DNA of 64,000 nt from a virus (IMGVR_UViG_3300045051_000978:1-64000); one strand, 5' to 3'; shown: positions 18,933 through 28,386, counted from the first letter of the stretch. The notes: generated by a model from the letters alone, not told the origin. Made by a program: numbers and translations.

Positions 18933-20324
18933 ATGCCAACCACGACGTACAACTTCTCGGATGACTTCCAGGATCAGATCATCGCGTGCATCATTCGGCA
19001 CCCCGACCAGTTCGACATCTTCAGTGATCTCATCAAGCCGGAGTATTTCAACGGCACGCTTGCCTATGAAACAGTCGCTCGCATCCGCGAGTTTTTCCTG
19101 AAGTACAACAAGTTTCCCGGATTTTCGACGCTCGCCAACTACGCCCACCAGAAGCTCGAAAAAGCTGACCCCGACAAAGCGACCCAGATTTTTGAATACA
19201 TCGACGGACTGACTGCCCTAGACGTTTCCGAGAAGGAAGCGATCTACGACATGGTCGTTCCTTTCGCTCGGGAACGCGCTCTGCTTCACCTCGCGCTGAA
19301 CATCCAGAAGGCGCAGCGCGAAGGCAAGGACGTGAAGGGTGGCCTGATGGCGATGTTCGAGCAGGCGATGAGCGTCGGTGTAAACATCAGAGACACTGGC
19401 GTCATATTGCAGCGCGACTACGCCGAGATCATCGACAGGCACAATTCAGAAAGTCGTGGCATCGAAACAGGCTTCCAGCCTCTCAATGATCTCTGGAGAA
19501 CAGGTTGGGCACCTGGATGGCTGATCGTACCGCTCGCGCCGCCGAAGCGGTACAAGACCACGTTCGCCATCAACCTGGCGATGAACATGGTCCACGACAA
19601 CATCGGCGCGGACGTGATCTACTACGCCTGCGAAATCGATCAGGACCTCGCTGCGCTGCGCGCTATGTGCTGCATCACAGGGCACACGTTCAACGACCTG
19701 ATTGAAGCCAAGGCGCATTTCAAGCAGACGACCGGCGAAGTGATCCAGGGGTATGGCGGGCGTCTGCTGATCAAAAGCTATCCCTCGCGAGCAGTCACGA
19801 TAACTGACCTGCGCATGCACGCACGCAATGCGTCGCGTCAACTGGGGCTAAAGCCCAAGGCCATTTTCATCGACTACGCAGACACTGTCAGGTCCGACCT
19901 AAATCCGAGAGACCATGCCGAATACAAGCTACAGGCTGACGTTTACACGCAGGCGCGCAAGCTCGGACACGACCTGAACTGCGCGGTGATCATGCCCGAC
20001 CGGTGCAAGGTTGAATTCGTAGACAAGCCGGTTCCGAGCATGAAGGCGTTTCAGGGGTCATTTGAAAAGGCGGGCATCGTCGATATTGGGATAGGCATCT
20101 GCCAGACGGACAAGGAACGACAGGATGGCACGGTGCGCTACTTCGTGTTTCTCAACCGGCACGGACCCGAAGGCATGCTGTACAGAGGCAAAGTTGACGC
20201 CGAAAAGTACCGCATGACCATCGACGAAAATATCCCGTACGATCCCGAGGAAGCAGACCGCCTGGAGGCGGAGCGTTTGGCTGCGCGTAGGCCAAGACGG
20301 CGTGGAGACAATTTCAACGAGTGA
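18933..20324 (+). CDS. DnaB-like replicative helicase, 463 aa
   Basis: The N-terminal domain (about 1-150) resembles DnaB-N (FQDQIIACIIRHPDQFDIF). The RecA-like domain contains G-F-Q-P-L-N-D-L at about 175, a nucleotide loop APPKRYKTTFAINLAMNM at about 200, and Walker B KAIFIDYAD at about 315. The loop has Tyr where the canonical GKT glycine sits, an unusual variant. Unwinds DNA at the phage fork together with the divergent polymerase. AGGGA precedes the ATG. Confidence 0.9.
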   Translation: MPTTTYNFSDDFQDQIIACIIRHPDQFDIFSDLIKPEYFNGTLAYETVARIREFFLKYNKFPGFSTLANYAHQKLEKADPDKATQIFEYIDGLTALDVSEKEAIYDMVVPFARERALLHLALNIQKAQREGKDVKGGLMAMFEQAMSVGVNIRDTGVILQRDYAEIIDRHNSESRGIETGFQPLNDLWRTGWAPGWLIVPLAPPKRYKTTFAINLAMNMVHDNIGADVIYYACEIDQDLAALRAMCCITGHTFNDLIEAKAHFKQTTGEVIQGYGGRLLIKSYPSRAVTITDLRMHARNASRQLGLKPKAIFIDYADTVRSDLNPRDHAEYKLQADVYTQARKLGHDLNCAVIMPDRCKVEFVDKPVPSMKAFQGSFEKAGIVDIGIGICQTDKERQDGTVRYFVFLNRHGPEGMLYRGKVDAEKYRMTIDENIPYDPEEADRLEAERLAARRPRRRGDNFNE

Positions 20325-20983
20325 CGGTTCTTACGGGTATGAACGAAGTCAGAATGCTTCGCCTGCTGCCGGAATTGCTGCACACCTTCGGAAACCCAAT
20401 CCGAGTCGTCGAACTTGGCGCGAACGACGGAGCGCACACGGTTCAGATCATCAACTTGCTCAACGCCTCAGGTCGGCCGTGGGAGTACCTGGCGGTGGAG
20501 CCGGACCCGCGGCTACCCATCCCGCAACTGCCGGCTCAAGCGAAGTTCTTGACGTGTGCCGTTGGCGCAACGAACGGCAAAGCGCAGCTGTACCTGTCGG
20601 CCGGAAAAGACGACCACGGCATGGCGTACAGCGGTTCGTCGTCACTTCGACCTCCAACAGACCTTCTTCGCAAGTCGTGGCCGAAGATGCGTTTTGATGA
20701 CTTCATCGAGGTCAACGTATACACGCTCGACACACTCTGCCACACGATGGGTTTTCCCTACATCGACTTCATCTGGTGCGACATCCAGGGCTGCGAAGGA
20801 GACCTCGTGGCGGGTGGACGAAACATGCTGCCGTATACAAAATGGTTTTTCACGGAGTACAGCGCAGGCGAGCTGTACGCCGGACAGGCCCTCCTTGGTG
20901 ACCTGGTACAGGCCATGCCCTACATGACAATCCACACTGATTTTGGCGGTGACGTGCTGTTCAAAAACAGGGCTGTAGCATGA
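20321..20983 (+). CDS. FkbM-family methyltransferase, about 220 aa
   Basis: SAM-dependent methyltransferase: VVELGANDGAHTVQIINLL (motif I), YLAVEPDP (motif II), VGATNGKAQLYLS and DFIWCDIQGCEGDLV, the FkbM signature order. Probably O-methylates a sugar. GTG 20,321 overlaps the helicase stop; ATG 20,339 is the alternative start. First of four overlapping genes with a glycosyltransferase and two more methyltransferases. Confidence 0.85.
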   Translation: MTVLTGMNEVRMLRLLPELLHTFGNPIRVVELGANDGAHTVQIINLLNASGRPWEYLAVEPDPRLPIPQLPAQAKFLTCAVGATNGKAQLYLSAGKDDHGMAYSGSSSLRPPTDLLRKSWPKMRFDDFIEVNVYTLDTLCHTMGFPYIDFIWCDIQGCEGDLVAGGRNMLPYTKWFFTEYSAGELYAGQALLGDLVQAMPYMTIHTDFGGDVLFKNRAVA

Positions 20984-21654
20984 AGCGCTGCGTTCTCAAC
21001 GTCGCGGTTGGAGGCTGGTACCCAAAAGGCCAGGAGCGCCTGGTCAGCAGTCTGAAGCAGCACGGTTTCAACGGGGAGATTCTCATCTGGCCGCACTGCT
21101 ACCCGCCTGGGTCGCCGGATCATAACACCCTGCCGTACGGGTTCAAATCGTACGCCATGCAGTACGCCATTGAGCAAGGCTACGAGACGCTCCTGTGGCT
21201 CGACGCCTCGTGCTGGGCAGTCAAATCACTCGAACCGTTGTTCCAGCACATCGAAGAAGTGGGGCACGTGTTTTCGTACGAGGGTTGGATGGCTGGGCAG
21301 TGGCTGAAAGACGAAGCCCTGGCAACGCTAGGCGTCACTCGCGACGAAGCCATGCAGATCGAACTGCTTGGTGGCATGTTCATGGGCGTCTGCCTGAAGC
21401 ACGAACGCTCTCGCAAATGGCTGGAGTCCTTCATCCGCATCTGCCAGGACGGGCACACCCTCAAGGGCGAACTCCGCAACGTCGGAGGGTGCGTCTCAAG
21501 CGATCCGCGGTGCCTTGGCCACGTCGCTGACCAAGCCGTCGCTGCGGTCCTGGCACACCAGCTCGGCATGCCTCTGACCTACCCTCCAGTTTGGCGCGAC
21601 TGGTACAAATCAAACCCCGACGAGCGCACCGTCATTGTGGCACAAGGAATGTAA
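20980..21654 (+). CDS. Nucleotide-diphospho-sugar transferase-like protein, 224 aa
   Basis: GT-A type: N-terminal RCVLNVAVGGWYPKGQERL, YGFKSYAMQYAIEQGYETLL, then LWLDASCWAVKSLEPL where the metal-binding DxD is reduced to D-A-S, and a C-terminal ADQAVAAVLAHQLGM. The fold is clear, but the catalytic metal site is unusual. Coupled at both ends to the methyltransferases, suggesting assembly of a modified glycan. Confidence 0.75.
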   Translation: MKRCVLNVAVGGWYPKGQERLVSSLKQHGFNGEILIWPHCYPPGSPDHNTLPYGFKSYAMQYAIEQGYETLLWLDASCWAVKSLEPLFQHIEEVGHVFSYEGWMAGQWLKDEALATLGVTRDEAMQIELLGGMFMGVCLKHERSRKWLESFIRICQDGHTLKGELRNVGGCVSSDPRCLGHVADQAVAAVLAHQLGMPLTYPPVWRDWYKSNPDERTVIVAQGM

Positions 21655-21656
21655 AC

Positions 21657-22259
21657 ATGGGAATCCTGAACGAAAACCTGATAGCTCTGCGCCGGCACGC
21701 TCCTCCGCCGCGCAGCATGCTCGAACTTGGCAACCAGTACCTGTGCGCGGGCTCCAAGCCCTACCCGGACTTTCCTGACCACCTCATTGGGATGGACCCA
21801 AGCCGGCCGATTGTCGCCAAGCCCTACTTCGAGAGCCTTGGCTACGAGCACGTGTCCGTCGATCTCAACGGCAAGGACGGAGCCCTGGTGCGCGATTTGT
21901 CGAAGCCGTTCAGCCTGGACCGCGAATTTGACGTGGTGACGGACTTTGGCACTTCTGAACACGTTGAGTGCCTCTGGGCCTGCCTGGAAAACGTGCACCG
22001 GCACACCAGGGTCGGCGGACTGATCTTCTGTGCCAACCCTGCGCCGGGCAATTGGCCTGGGCATGGGCATTGGTATCGCAGCGCTGATTTCTGTCGTGCT
22101 TTTGCCTCGGCGGTCGGTTACGAAATTCTCGAACTAGCTCCCGTCGCCTGTGCCGGTAACACGCACGACGGGTGGCTCACGTCGGTCGTCTTCCGAAAGA
22201 CCCGGCCGGAGTTCATGGACACATTCGCCTTTTACCGCCTACCCCTGGACAAGCAATGA
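21657..22259 (+). CDS. Class I SAM-dependent methyltransferase, 200 aa
   Basis: SMLELGNQYLCAG (motif I region), HVSVDLNGKDGALVRDLS and VVTDFGTSEHVE, then VGGLIFCANPAPG and HWYRSADFC, the pattern of Methyltransf_11-like enzymes in sugar-modification clusters. I use ATG 21,657, which follows GTAAAC directly after the upstream stop, rather than a longer overlapping frame. Confidence 0.82.
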   Translation: MGILNENLIALRRHAPPPRSMLELGNQYLCAGSKPYPDFPDHLIGMDPSRPIVAKPYFESLGYEHVSVDLNGKDGALVRDLSKPFSLDREFDVVTDFGTSEHVECLWACLENVHRHTRVGGLIFCANPAPGNWPGHGHWYRSADFCRAFASAVGYEILELAPVACAGNTHDGWLTSVVFRKTRPEFMDTFAFYRLPLDKQ

Positions 22260-22807
22260 ACTTCGTTGACGGAACATTCACCGGGCTCCACTGGGACGAA
22301 ATTCAACTTCTCCAGGCTCACCTGACCGGGCTCACGGGCCAAGCCGTCGAGATCGGCTGCTGCGATGGTTGCAGCACCGCGCACATCCTGGAGATGTCCA
22401 ACCTGGTGCTCACGTCCGTTGACCCGTTCGTTCCCGATTCCATGGTGCCGACGCTGATCGGAAGCCCGGAACGTTTCGCGGCCAACACCGCGCAGTTTGG
22501 TCCGCGCTCTGTGCTGCTCAGGACCACGTCGGCCGAAGCGTTGAAGACCTGGTCAACACCGCTCGACTTCCTGTTCATCGACGGCGACCACAACTACGAC
22601 GCCGTTCTGTTCGATCTCCAATCCTGGAAGCGGTGGCTGAAACCTGGAGCGCTGATGGCGATGCACGACTCGCGCATGTCGCGTCCTGGAGGTGCCACGT
22701 TCCACCCAGGACCGAGTGCGGTCGCCGACGCTTTTGTTTACGCAAACACCACCGAATGGGAAATCGTCGGTGAAGCGTTTTCGATGACCCTGGCGCGGAA
22801 GCGCTAG
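22256..22807 (+). CDS. Class I SAM-dependent methyltransferase (Methyltransf_24-like), 183 aa
   Basis: VEIGCCDGCSTAHILE (SAM loop), LTSVDPFVPD, then LDFLFIDGDHNYDAVLFDLQ and GALMAMHDSRM, the signature of the IDGDHxYxxV methyltransferase group found in glycan loci. The start overlaps the preceding stop (ATGA) and the end overlaps the convergent baseplate gene by 4 nt. TAG stop. Confidence 0.88.
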   Translation: MNFVDGTFTGLHWDEIQLLQAHLTGLTGQAVEIGCCDGCSTAHILEMSNLVLTSVDPFVPDSMVPTLIGSPERFAANTAQFGPRSVLLRTTSAEALKTWSTPLDFLFIDGDHNYDAVLFDLQSWKRWLKPGALMAMHDSRMSRPGGATFHPGPSAVADAFVYANTTEWEIVGEAFSMTLARKR

Positions 22808-25164
22808 TCGGCCTGGTTGTTGATGATGATGTTGGCGAAGCGAAGCAACTCGTAGTCGCCAGCGGTCACGCGATTCGCTGTGCTTGCCGGAGAGTCGAGC
22901 GCTACCCGTGTGATCGTGTCCACCCCAGGAACGGACTGAACAACGTCCTCGACGCTACTGCTCGACGCTACGATGCCGGAAACGCGGCGGGCGTAGATGG
23001 CCTGCCCGACTGCCAGCTGCTCACTCCAGGCGCGCAGGTACGAGCGAATCTCCCGGCGCTTGGTCAGCGAATTGTCCCCGAGGTATCCGACGTAGACGTT
23101 GATGGCGCGGTCCTGCGAATAGCCGGTGACGCTGTTGAGCTTCATCGTCAGATCGCCGGCAACACCGCTGACGTAGAGCGTGAGCTGTCCCGTTAGCAGG
23201 TTCAGCACCGAGTGGTAATCAGGCAAACCGTCTCCGTCCGAATCCGTCTCGTCTGTGCTCAGGTTGCTGCCGATCACCCGGGCAAGGCCGGAACGGTAGT
23301 ATGGCAGGATCGTCAGCTCTGTTGCTCCGAGGAAGAGGCGCAGCGACCACACGGACAGCGGGTACACCGGCAGCTGCGCAGTATAGACGCCAAGCGTTCC
23401 GCTTGCCGCCGTACCAGCGCTCAGCTTGTCGATTTCGTAAACAAAAGAATCATCTGGTAGCGTGAACAGCTCGGTGTCGTTTGACGCCGTCAGGTCCGCG
23501 ATGGGCGTCGCCATGTTCACGGTATCGACGCCATAGACTTCATCCAGGGTGCGAACCAGGTTCGAGTACAGCACAGGGTCACCTGGCCGAAGCGCGCTGA
23601 CGAATGACGAAACCGCGTCCGTAACCAGGCTCGCCGTATCGGTGACATCGAAACCGCTGAACGCTTTGAAACGCAAGCTGAGCGGAATGGGCCGATTGGT
23701 TCCGTCGTAGACCTCGACGAAGTCGGTGGCCATGGCCCTTTCCTGCATGTAATCCTTGAGCGCCTGCTTCTGCGTCGCGGACAGGTTGACCAGTCCACCG
23801 CCAGGTCCCGTCGTCCAGGCGTAGACGTTGACGATGTTGCCCTCCAGGAGCGCGTTGTCGCGACGCACCGAGGCCCGAGCGTACGCCACCGATCCGTACT
23901 GCGCGCTGTTGAACGCCTGGGCGAACGTCTGGTAGTCTCCCTCGGTCACGCAGCGATCACCCGTGCGCGTGTAGTAGGGGATCAGCGTGCGCGCCTGCTC
24001 CAGGGTCTCAGCATCCTGTCCGCCCGACCCGGTTGCCGTCGAATTCGTCACGGCCACGCTGACTGGGCTGCTTGTGTCCGCTGTGATGCCGATGATGGAA
24101 GTCGCGATCTGATTGAGCGTGATGTTTCCAGCAGAACCGCCTCCGACCCGGTAACTGATGTCGATGGACGCATCCGCCGGAACAGCAGCGCCGAATTGAT
24201 CGTCGCCAAAGCGCACAGTCGTCCGACCGTTGGTGAATGTTTGAACAACAAACACCTTGTCAGTTGGCGATTTGTATACGGAATACGCAGCCTCTTGCCA
24301 GCGTTCTCCGTTCACAGTGACATCGACGGAGTTGTCGATGACCGGGGTACGCGACAGCTGCACGATGTAGCCGGCGACGTTGCTCTCCGCGGACGGCACC
24401 GTGAATTTCTCGGTGATCGTCTGCCCTTGAACGAGCAGGATGCGCCGGTCAAACACCTCGGCAGCGGCATCTTCTGTCGTGCTTTCGTACGCTCGGTCCA
24501 GGATCAGACGTGTGTTCGCACCAACGGAACCTGGAGCTGTCTCGATGGCAATGATCTGGTAGGTCGTGGTGCTGCCCTCTCGGTTGAGGCTCTGTCCGAT
24601 CTGAACCAGCGACCCGAGATCAACCGTCGTGTCGAGCACGTCCACGTAGTCCGCACTGGCGGTGAAGCGCAGCAGCGAGTTCACGACCTGACGACCGGTG
24701 GCTGTCACCGAAAACGTAGCCACGGAGGTCTTGGGCGTCAGCTCGCCGGCCTCGATGACGTAGTCGCGCACGACCTCGAAAGTCTGATTCTGGCTGTCCG
24801 AACTGCGAATCTGCGTGCCCTTGCTGATCGTCACGTCCGTCGTGAGCGTCGAAGAGAGGGTCGCTTCGCACGAAACCACCGCAGGAATCGGGTTGTGCAG
24901 CCTGTAGCCAACCAGCTGACCAACGCGAACAGCTGATTCGCGCAGCGTCATGGTCCCGATAAAATTCTCACCGCCGATACGGTTCACCAGGAACGCCATG
25001 GTGCTCGTAGCCCATGCGACGATGTCTACCAGGACGATGCCGAAGCTGTTGGCCAGAAAATCGTTCCAGGCCCGCGGCCACCGTGCGCGCACGCGCTGGA
25101 GCAATGCGTCCTTGTGGGACTGAAAATCCGTCTTGATGTACCGCAGGGTTGTTTCAGAGGCCAT
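22804..25164 (-). CDS. Baseplate J-like protein, 786 aa
   Basis: Long beta-rich protein whose central part (about 300-520) fits baseplate assembly protein J (GGGSAGNITLNQI, RCVTEGDYQTFAQAF then VRRDNALLEGNIVNVYAWTT). The C-terminal half includes a calcium-loop-like DSDGDGLPD and a second J-like repeat (NRVTAGDYELL). Structural component of the contractile-tail baseplate wedge, which is the main evidence for myovirus morphology. No obvious Shine-Dalgarno before the ATG. Confidence 0.88.
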   Translation of the reverse strand: MASETTLRYIKTDFQSHKDALLQRVRARWPRAWNDFLANSFGIVLVDIVAWATSTMAFLVNRIGGENFIGTMTLRESAVRVGQLVGYRLHNPIPAVVSCEATLSSTLTTDVTISKGTQIRSSDSQNQTFEVVRDYVIEAGELTPKTSVATFSVTATGRQVVNSLLRFTASADYVDVLDTTVDLGSLVQIGQSLNREGSTTTYQIIAIETAPGSVGANTRLILDRAYESTTEDAAAEVFDRRILLVQGQTITEKFTVPSAESNVAGYIVQLSRTPVIDNSVDVTVNGERWQEAAYSVYKSPTDKVFVVQTFTNGRTTVRFGDDQFGAAVPADASIDISYRVGGGSAGNITLNQIATSIIGITADTSSPVSVAVTNSTATGSGGQDAETLEQARTLIPYYTRTGDRCVTEGDYQTFAQAFNSAQYGSVAYARASVRRDNALLEGNIVNVYAWTTGPGGGLVNLSATQKQALKDYMQERAMATDFVEVYDGTNRPIPLSLRFKAFSGFDVTDTASLVTDAVSSFVSALRPGDPVLYSNLVRTLDEVYGVDTVNMATPIADLTASNDTELFTLPDDSFVYEIDKLSAGTAASGTLGVYTAQLPVYPLSVWSLRLFLGATELTILPYYRSGLARVIGSNLSTDETDSDGDGLPDYHSVLNLLTGQLTLYVSGVAGDLTMKLNSVTGYSQDRAINVYVGYLGDNSLTKRREIRSYLRAWSEQLAVGQAIYARRVSGIVASSSSVEDVVQSVPGVDTITRVALDSPASTANRVTAGDYELLRFANIIINNQAD

Positions 25165-25167
25165 AGG

Positions 25168-25470
25168 TCAAAAAACGTAACGAGCGTGCCGGCGCAGAAT
25201 CTTGTACGCCTTGTCCCCCGCGACTGTGGGCTGCTGCTCAAGCGTGCGCCGAATCACCGCCTGCGCAATGCCGTCCGGCGAGATGCCGGTCAACAACTGC
25301 AATGCCCCGTTGTCCAAAAGCCGACGGTACAGCCTGCGCGACTGGTCAACGACGTACGCAGCTCCCTCGTCGAACGGCCTGCTCGGATCAGTCTCGTCAG
25401 CCCAGTCTTCGATGGGCATGTCGTCGCCGTCTTCAAGAAGAGCGCGAACGATTTCATGCGATGAATGCAC
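25168..25470 (-). CDS. Small protein with LLED-type N-terminus, 100 aa
   Basis: Begins HSSHEIVRALLEDGDDMPIE, then helices with QSRRLYRRLLDNGALQLL. GTG start at 25,470, preceded by TAATTAGGGC. It ends 3 nt before the baseplate gene and so is likely co-transcribed with it. No family recognised. The N-terminal segment resembles those at 8290, 28,383 and 29,954. Confidence 0.72.
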   Translation of the reverse strand: MHSSHEIVRALLEDGDDMPIEDWADETDPSRPFDEGAAYVVDQSRRLYRRLLDNGALQLLTGISPDGIAQAVIRRTLEQQPTVAGDKAYKILRRHARYVF

Positions 25471-25473
25471 GCC

Positions 25474-25479
25474 CTAATT
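25474..25479 (-). promoter_or_regulatory. TAnTTA start element (TAATTA)
   Basis: TAATTA then GGGC before the GTG at 25,470, in a 27-nt divergent gap with the helicase gene at 25,498. TAATTA is palindromic, so the element could serve both directions. Confidence 0.45.
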
Positions 25480-25497
25480 ACCCGTTCTGTACTCCAC

Positions 25498-27117
25498 ATG
25501 GAAAGCGTTCAAACACCGCCTATCGAGGAATTTTTTCCGCTTGAACGCATTCGCGACAAGCAGCAGAAGGCTCTGCACTTCATCGACGAGCGTGTTGCCG
25601 GAGGTTACCGCGACATCGTCATCGAAGCTCCCACCGGCCTCGGAAAAAGCGCCCTGGGCGTTGCGTGCTGCATCTGGGCGGGTTCCACAGACCTGGAAGG
25701 CCAGATGGGCGGATACTACCTGGTGACGCAGAAACTGCTCCAGGATCAGCTGGAACACGACTTCAGGCGTTTTGTAGACGTATACAAAACGCTCGGCGCA
25801 TCGCTCAAGTCAGCTTCCGAGTATGTGTGTCCAGCACACGGAAACTGCCAGGTCGCTGGCCAGAAGTCCAAGAAGCAGCCCTGCGCGCAGCGCAAACTGA
25901 ACACCTGCCCGTACAAAATAGCGTACGGGCGTTTTGTCGGTCAGCCCGTTTCGGTCACCAACTACCCTTACTTTTTCACCGAGCGCAGCTACCTCAAACG
26001 TCTCGAAAAGCGCCAGGTCCTGGTGATGGACGAATGCCACAGCATCGAGCGGCAGGTCCTTGGTTTCATTGACATCGTCGTCAGCAACAAAATCCTCGCG
26101 GAGTGGGCTCCGATGCTCCAGCCGCTGCCGGTGATGCCTGATGCAGACCAGTTCATGCGCTGGGCCAAAAACAGCTACGCGCCGAGGCTGAAGGAGCGCC
26201 TGGACTTTCTGCGTGACCAGGCCGCGGAGTCAGACGAGCAGAAAGTGCACAAGGAACTGCGTGAGCTGGAAATGTACGCCGGCCGTCTGTTGATGGCGTT
26301 GCAGAGCATGGAAGAGGACCCAGGCAACTGGGTGTACTGGACGGAGCAGACGGAGGACGGGGCTATGTGCACGGCCAAGCCCATCGATGCGTCTCCGTAC
26401 ACGCCGCCGATCCTGATGGATAACGCCTCGCTGCGCATCTACATGTCAGCGTACGTAGGCCCGAAAAACATCTTCTGCCGGACCATCGGACTTGATCCTG
26501 AGAAGACGGCCTTTGCTTCTCTCCGCAGCAGCTTTCCCATTGAAAACCGGCCCATTCACATACTGCCTGTCGGTTCAATGGGCAGGCGGTCGCAGGACGA
26601 AACCATGCCGGTTCTGCTCAGGAAAATTGAGAAAATCATGGACGTGCATTCGTCCGAGCGCGGGCTAATCCACGTGCACAGCTACAAGATCGGAAAGGCT
26701 GTTTACGATTTTCTAAGAGGCACCAAGCACGCGTCGCGCATCCTGTTCGCTGAAAACTCAGGACAGCGAGCCACGCTGATGATGCGCCACGCGAAAGGCA
26801 CGCTTCCGACGGTGCTCATCAGTCCGTCCATGACGGAAGGCTTCAGCTTCGACGACGATCTGGCACGCTGGCAGATCATCGCCAAAATGCCGTACGCGTC
26901 ACTCGGCGATCCTCAGGTCGTGGCCAAGAAAAACCGCGACGCTGAGTGGTACGTGCTGCAAACCGTCTCGACGTTCCTTCAGGCAGCCGGACGCATCGTC
27001 CGCAGCGAAACCGACTTCGGAGCAACCTACGTTCTGGATAGCGACTTTGGAATGCTGTACGAGCGCTATCCTCACTTTTTCCCGAAGTGGTTGTCCGACG
27101 CATTTCAATGGCACTGA
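25498..27117 (+). CDS. DinG/XPD-like superfamily 2 helicase, 539 aa
   Basis: Walker A APTGLGKS (about residue 43), an iron-sulfur-type Cys cluster (CPAHGNC, PCAQRKLNTC, about 105-140), DEAH-type box VMDECHS (about 178) and motif VI QAAGRIVRSETD near the end, in the order of DinG/Rad3 helicases. Probably acts in recombination or fork repair. I start at ATG 25,498; the longer frame overlaps the divergent gene. Confidence 0.9.
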   Translation: MESVQTPPIEEFFPLERIRDKQQKALHFIDERVAGGYRDIVIEAPTGLGKSALGVACCIWAGSTDLEGQMGGYYLVTQKLLQDQLEHDFRRFVDVYKTLGASLKSASEYVCPAHGNCQVAGQKSKKQPCAQRKLNTCPYKIAYGRFVGQPVSVTNYPYFFTERSYLKRLEKRQVLVMDECHSIERQVLGFIDIVVSNKILAEWAPMLQPLPVMPDADQFMRWAKNSYAPRLKERLDFLRDQAAESDEQKVHKELRELEMYAGRLLMALQSMEEDPGNWVYWTEQTEDGAMCTAKPIDASPYTPPILMDNASLRIYMSAYVGPKNIFCRTIGLDPEKTAFASLRSSFPIENRPIHILPVGSMGRRSQDETMPVLLRKIEKIMDVHSSERGLIHVHSYKIGKAVYDFLRGTKHASRILFAENSGQRATLMMRHAKGTLPTVLISPSMTEGFSFDDDLARWQIIAKMPYASLGDPQVVAKKNRDAEWYVLQTVSTFLQAAGRIVRSETDFGATYVLDSDFGMLYERYPHFFPKWLSDAFQWH

Positions 27118-27132
27118 AACCGTAAACAAATT

Positions 27133-27615
27133 ATGTACTCTGACCAATTCCACGTCATCGAATTCATGCGTGCAGCCCAGCAGCCTGTCCCTGACGAGCC
27201 TGGGATGCCTGACCTGAACACACGCAATCTGCGCATCCGGCTGATCGCGCAAGAGCTGCGCGAACTCGCGCACGCCTACGGAATGCGCCTGGTCATGGAC
27301 ACTGCGCTGCCGGAGGATGCAATGGCAATCGAGGCGGACCCAAACCTCACTCCCAGCCTCAGAGACGCCTACGACGCCACCCTGGACATTCAGTACGTCA
27401 CGGTCGGAAACGGCGTCGCGATGGGCCTGGACCTCCAACCCGGCTGGGAAGAGGTGCAGAAGAGCAACATGAGCAAGTTCATCGACGGCTACAAAGCGCC
27501 CTCCGGCAAGTGGATCAAGGGGCCGTCCTACCACCCTGCGAGGCTTCAGCCCATCATCGACGCCCAGATCGAAGCGGCGCGGGCGCGCAAACGGCAAGCT
27601 CAACTCGGGCTGTAG
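27133..27615 (+). CDS. MazG-like / phosphoribosyl-ATP pyrophosphohydrolase-fold protein, 160 aa
   Basis: All-alpha NTP pyrophosphatase-type sequence: NLRIRLIAQELRELA (EE-type metal helix), ATLDIQYVTVGNGVAMGLD and GKWIKGPSYHPARLQPII, as in phage PRA-PH/MazG proteins. May adjust nucleotide pools. It ends at TAG 27,613, and the next gene starts in the same frame 15 nt later, so suppression of this amber codon would fuse the two. Confidence 0.85.
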   Translation: MYSDQFHVIEFMRAAQQPVPDEPGMPDLNTRNLRIRLIAQELRELAHAYGMRLVMDTALPEDAMAIEADPNLTPSLRDAYDATLDIQYVTVGNGVAMGLDLQPGWEEVQKSNMSKFIDGYKAPSGKWIKGPSYHPARLQPIIDAQIEAARARKRQAQLGL

Positions 27616-27630
27616 TTAGGCGCAGAGTCT

Positions 27631-28386
27631 ATGCGCCGCGACTTCCTACAGCAGCTGTTCGGTGATCCGTCCGTCGAGGAAAGGCTGATGCAGCCTGCCC
27701 ACATCGATGAGCTGATCAGCCGCATTTTCGAGGAAGCAGATCAGCAGGAAGCCGGTCTGCTCAAAGCCAACAAGAAACCGCTTGCGGATGCGCTGAAGAG
27801 CGTCGGCGTAAACGCTGCGGTCGAGGCATTTCCTCAGTGGTGCGAAATCCGGTTCGACAACGAGGCGGATTACCGCGCCGCCTGTGCGTCGATTTTCACG
27901 CCAGACGCCATGCACGACCTGGCGCAAGCCGGCTGGGTCGCGGCCAAGAGCGGTGACGAGGGCATGGCCAACGAAGCCCCCGACTTCAAGATCGGTTTCT
28001 TCGAGGTCAGCGTAGCCGGCGAAGATGCTTCCGACACCGAAAAGGCTCCTGACCTGGAAAAGGTGATCAAGGACGGCCGGTCAGCCGCGACCAAGGAACA
28101 GGATCGGGATGACGACGAGCTGAATCCGGTCGAGAATCCGGATGACGAGATGGGCGGCAAAGCCGAAGGCGTCGGCAAACCGAAAGATGGCGCTGATCCC
28201 AAGGGCAAGCCGAAGGGCAGCTACGAGAGCGCCGCAGCCATCGCAAGCGACCTCCTGGAAACGACGATGGCCTCAGCCATCCCTGCCCCTGTCGAAGCTC
28301 CTCTCGGGACAGCGCGCAGAGACACCCGCAATCGCAAGCGCATGGACGCGCTTCGCCGCCGGCATTCAGGCAAGTCCAAGCCATGA
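27631..28386 (+). CDS. Acidic hypothetical protein, 251 aa
   Basis: Helical N-terminal part (LMQPAHIDELISRIFEEADQ) followed by a charged, probably disordered region (DRDDDELNPVENPDDEMGGK), a helix SYESAAAIASDLLETTM, and a basic end RKRMDALRRRHSG. ATG preceded by TAGTTAGGCG. First of a run of short overlapping genes to 32,103. Function unknown; the layout suits a head or scaffold-associated protein (inference). Confidence 0.7.
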   Translation: MRRDFLQQLFGDPSVEERLMQPAHIDELISRIFEEADQQEAGLLKANKKPLADALKSVGVNAAVEAFPQWCEIRFDNEADYRAACASIFTPDAMHDLAQAGWVAAKSGDEGMANEAPDFKIGFFEVSVAGEDASDTEKAPDLEKVIKDGRSAATKEQDRDDDELNPVENPDDEMGGKAEGVGKPKDGADPKGKPKGSYESAAAIASDLLETTMASAIPAPVEAPLGTARRDTRNRKRMDALRRRHSGKSKP

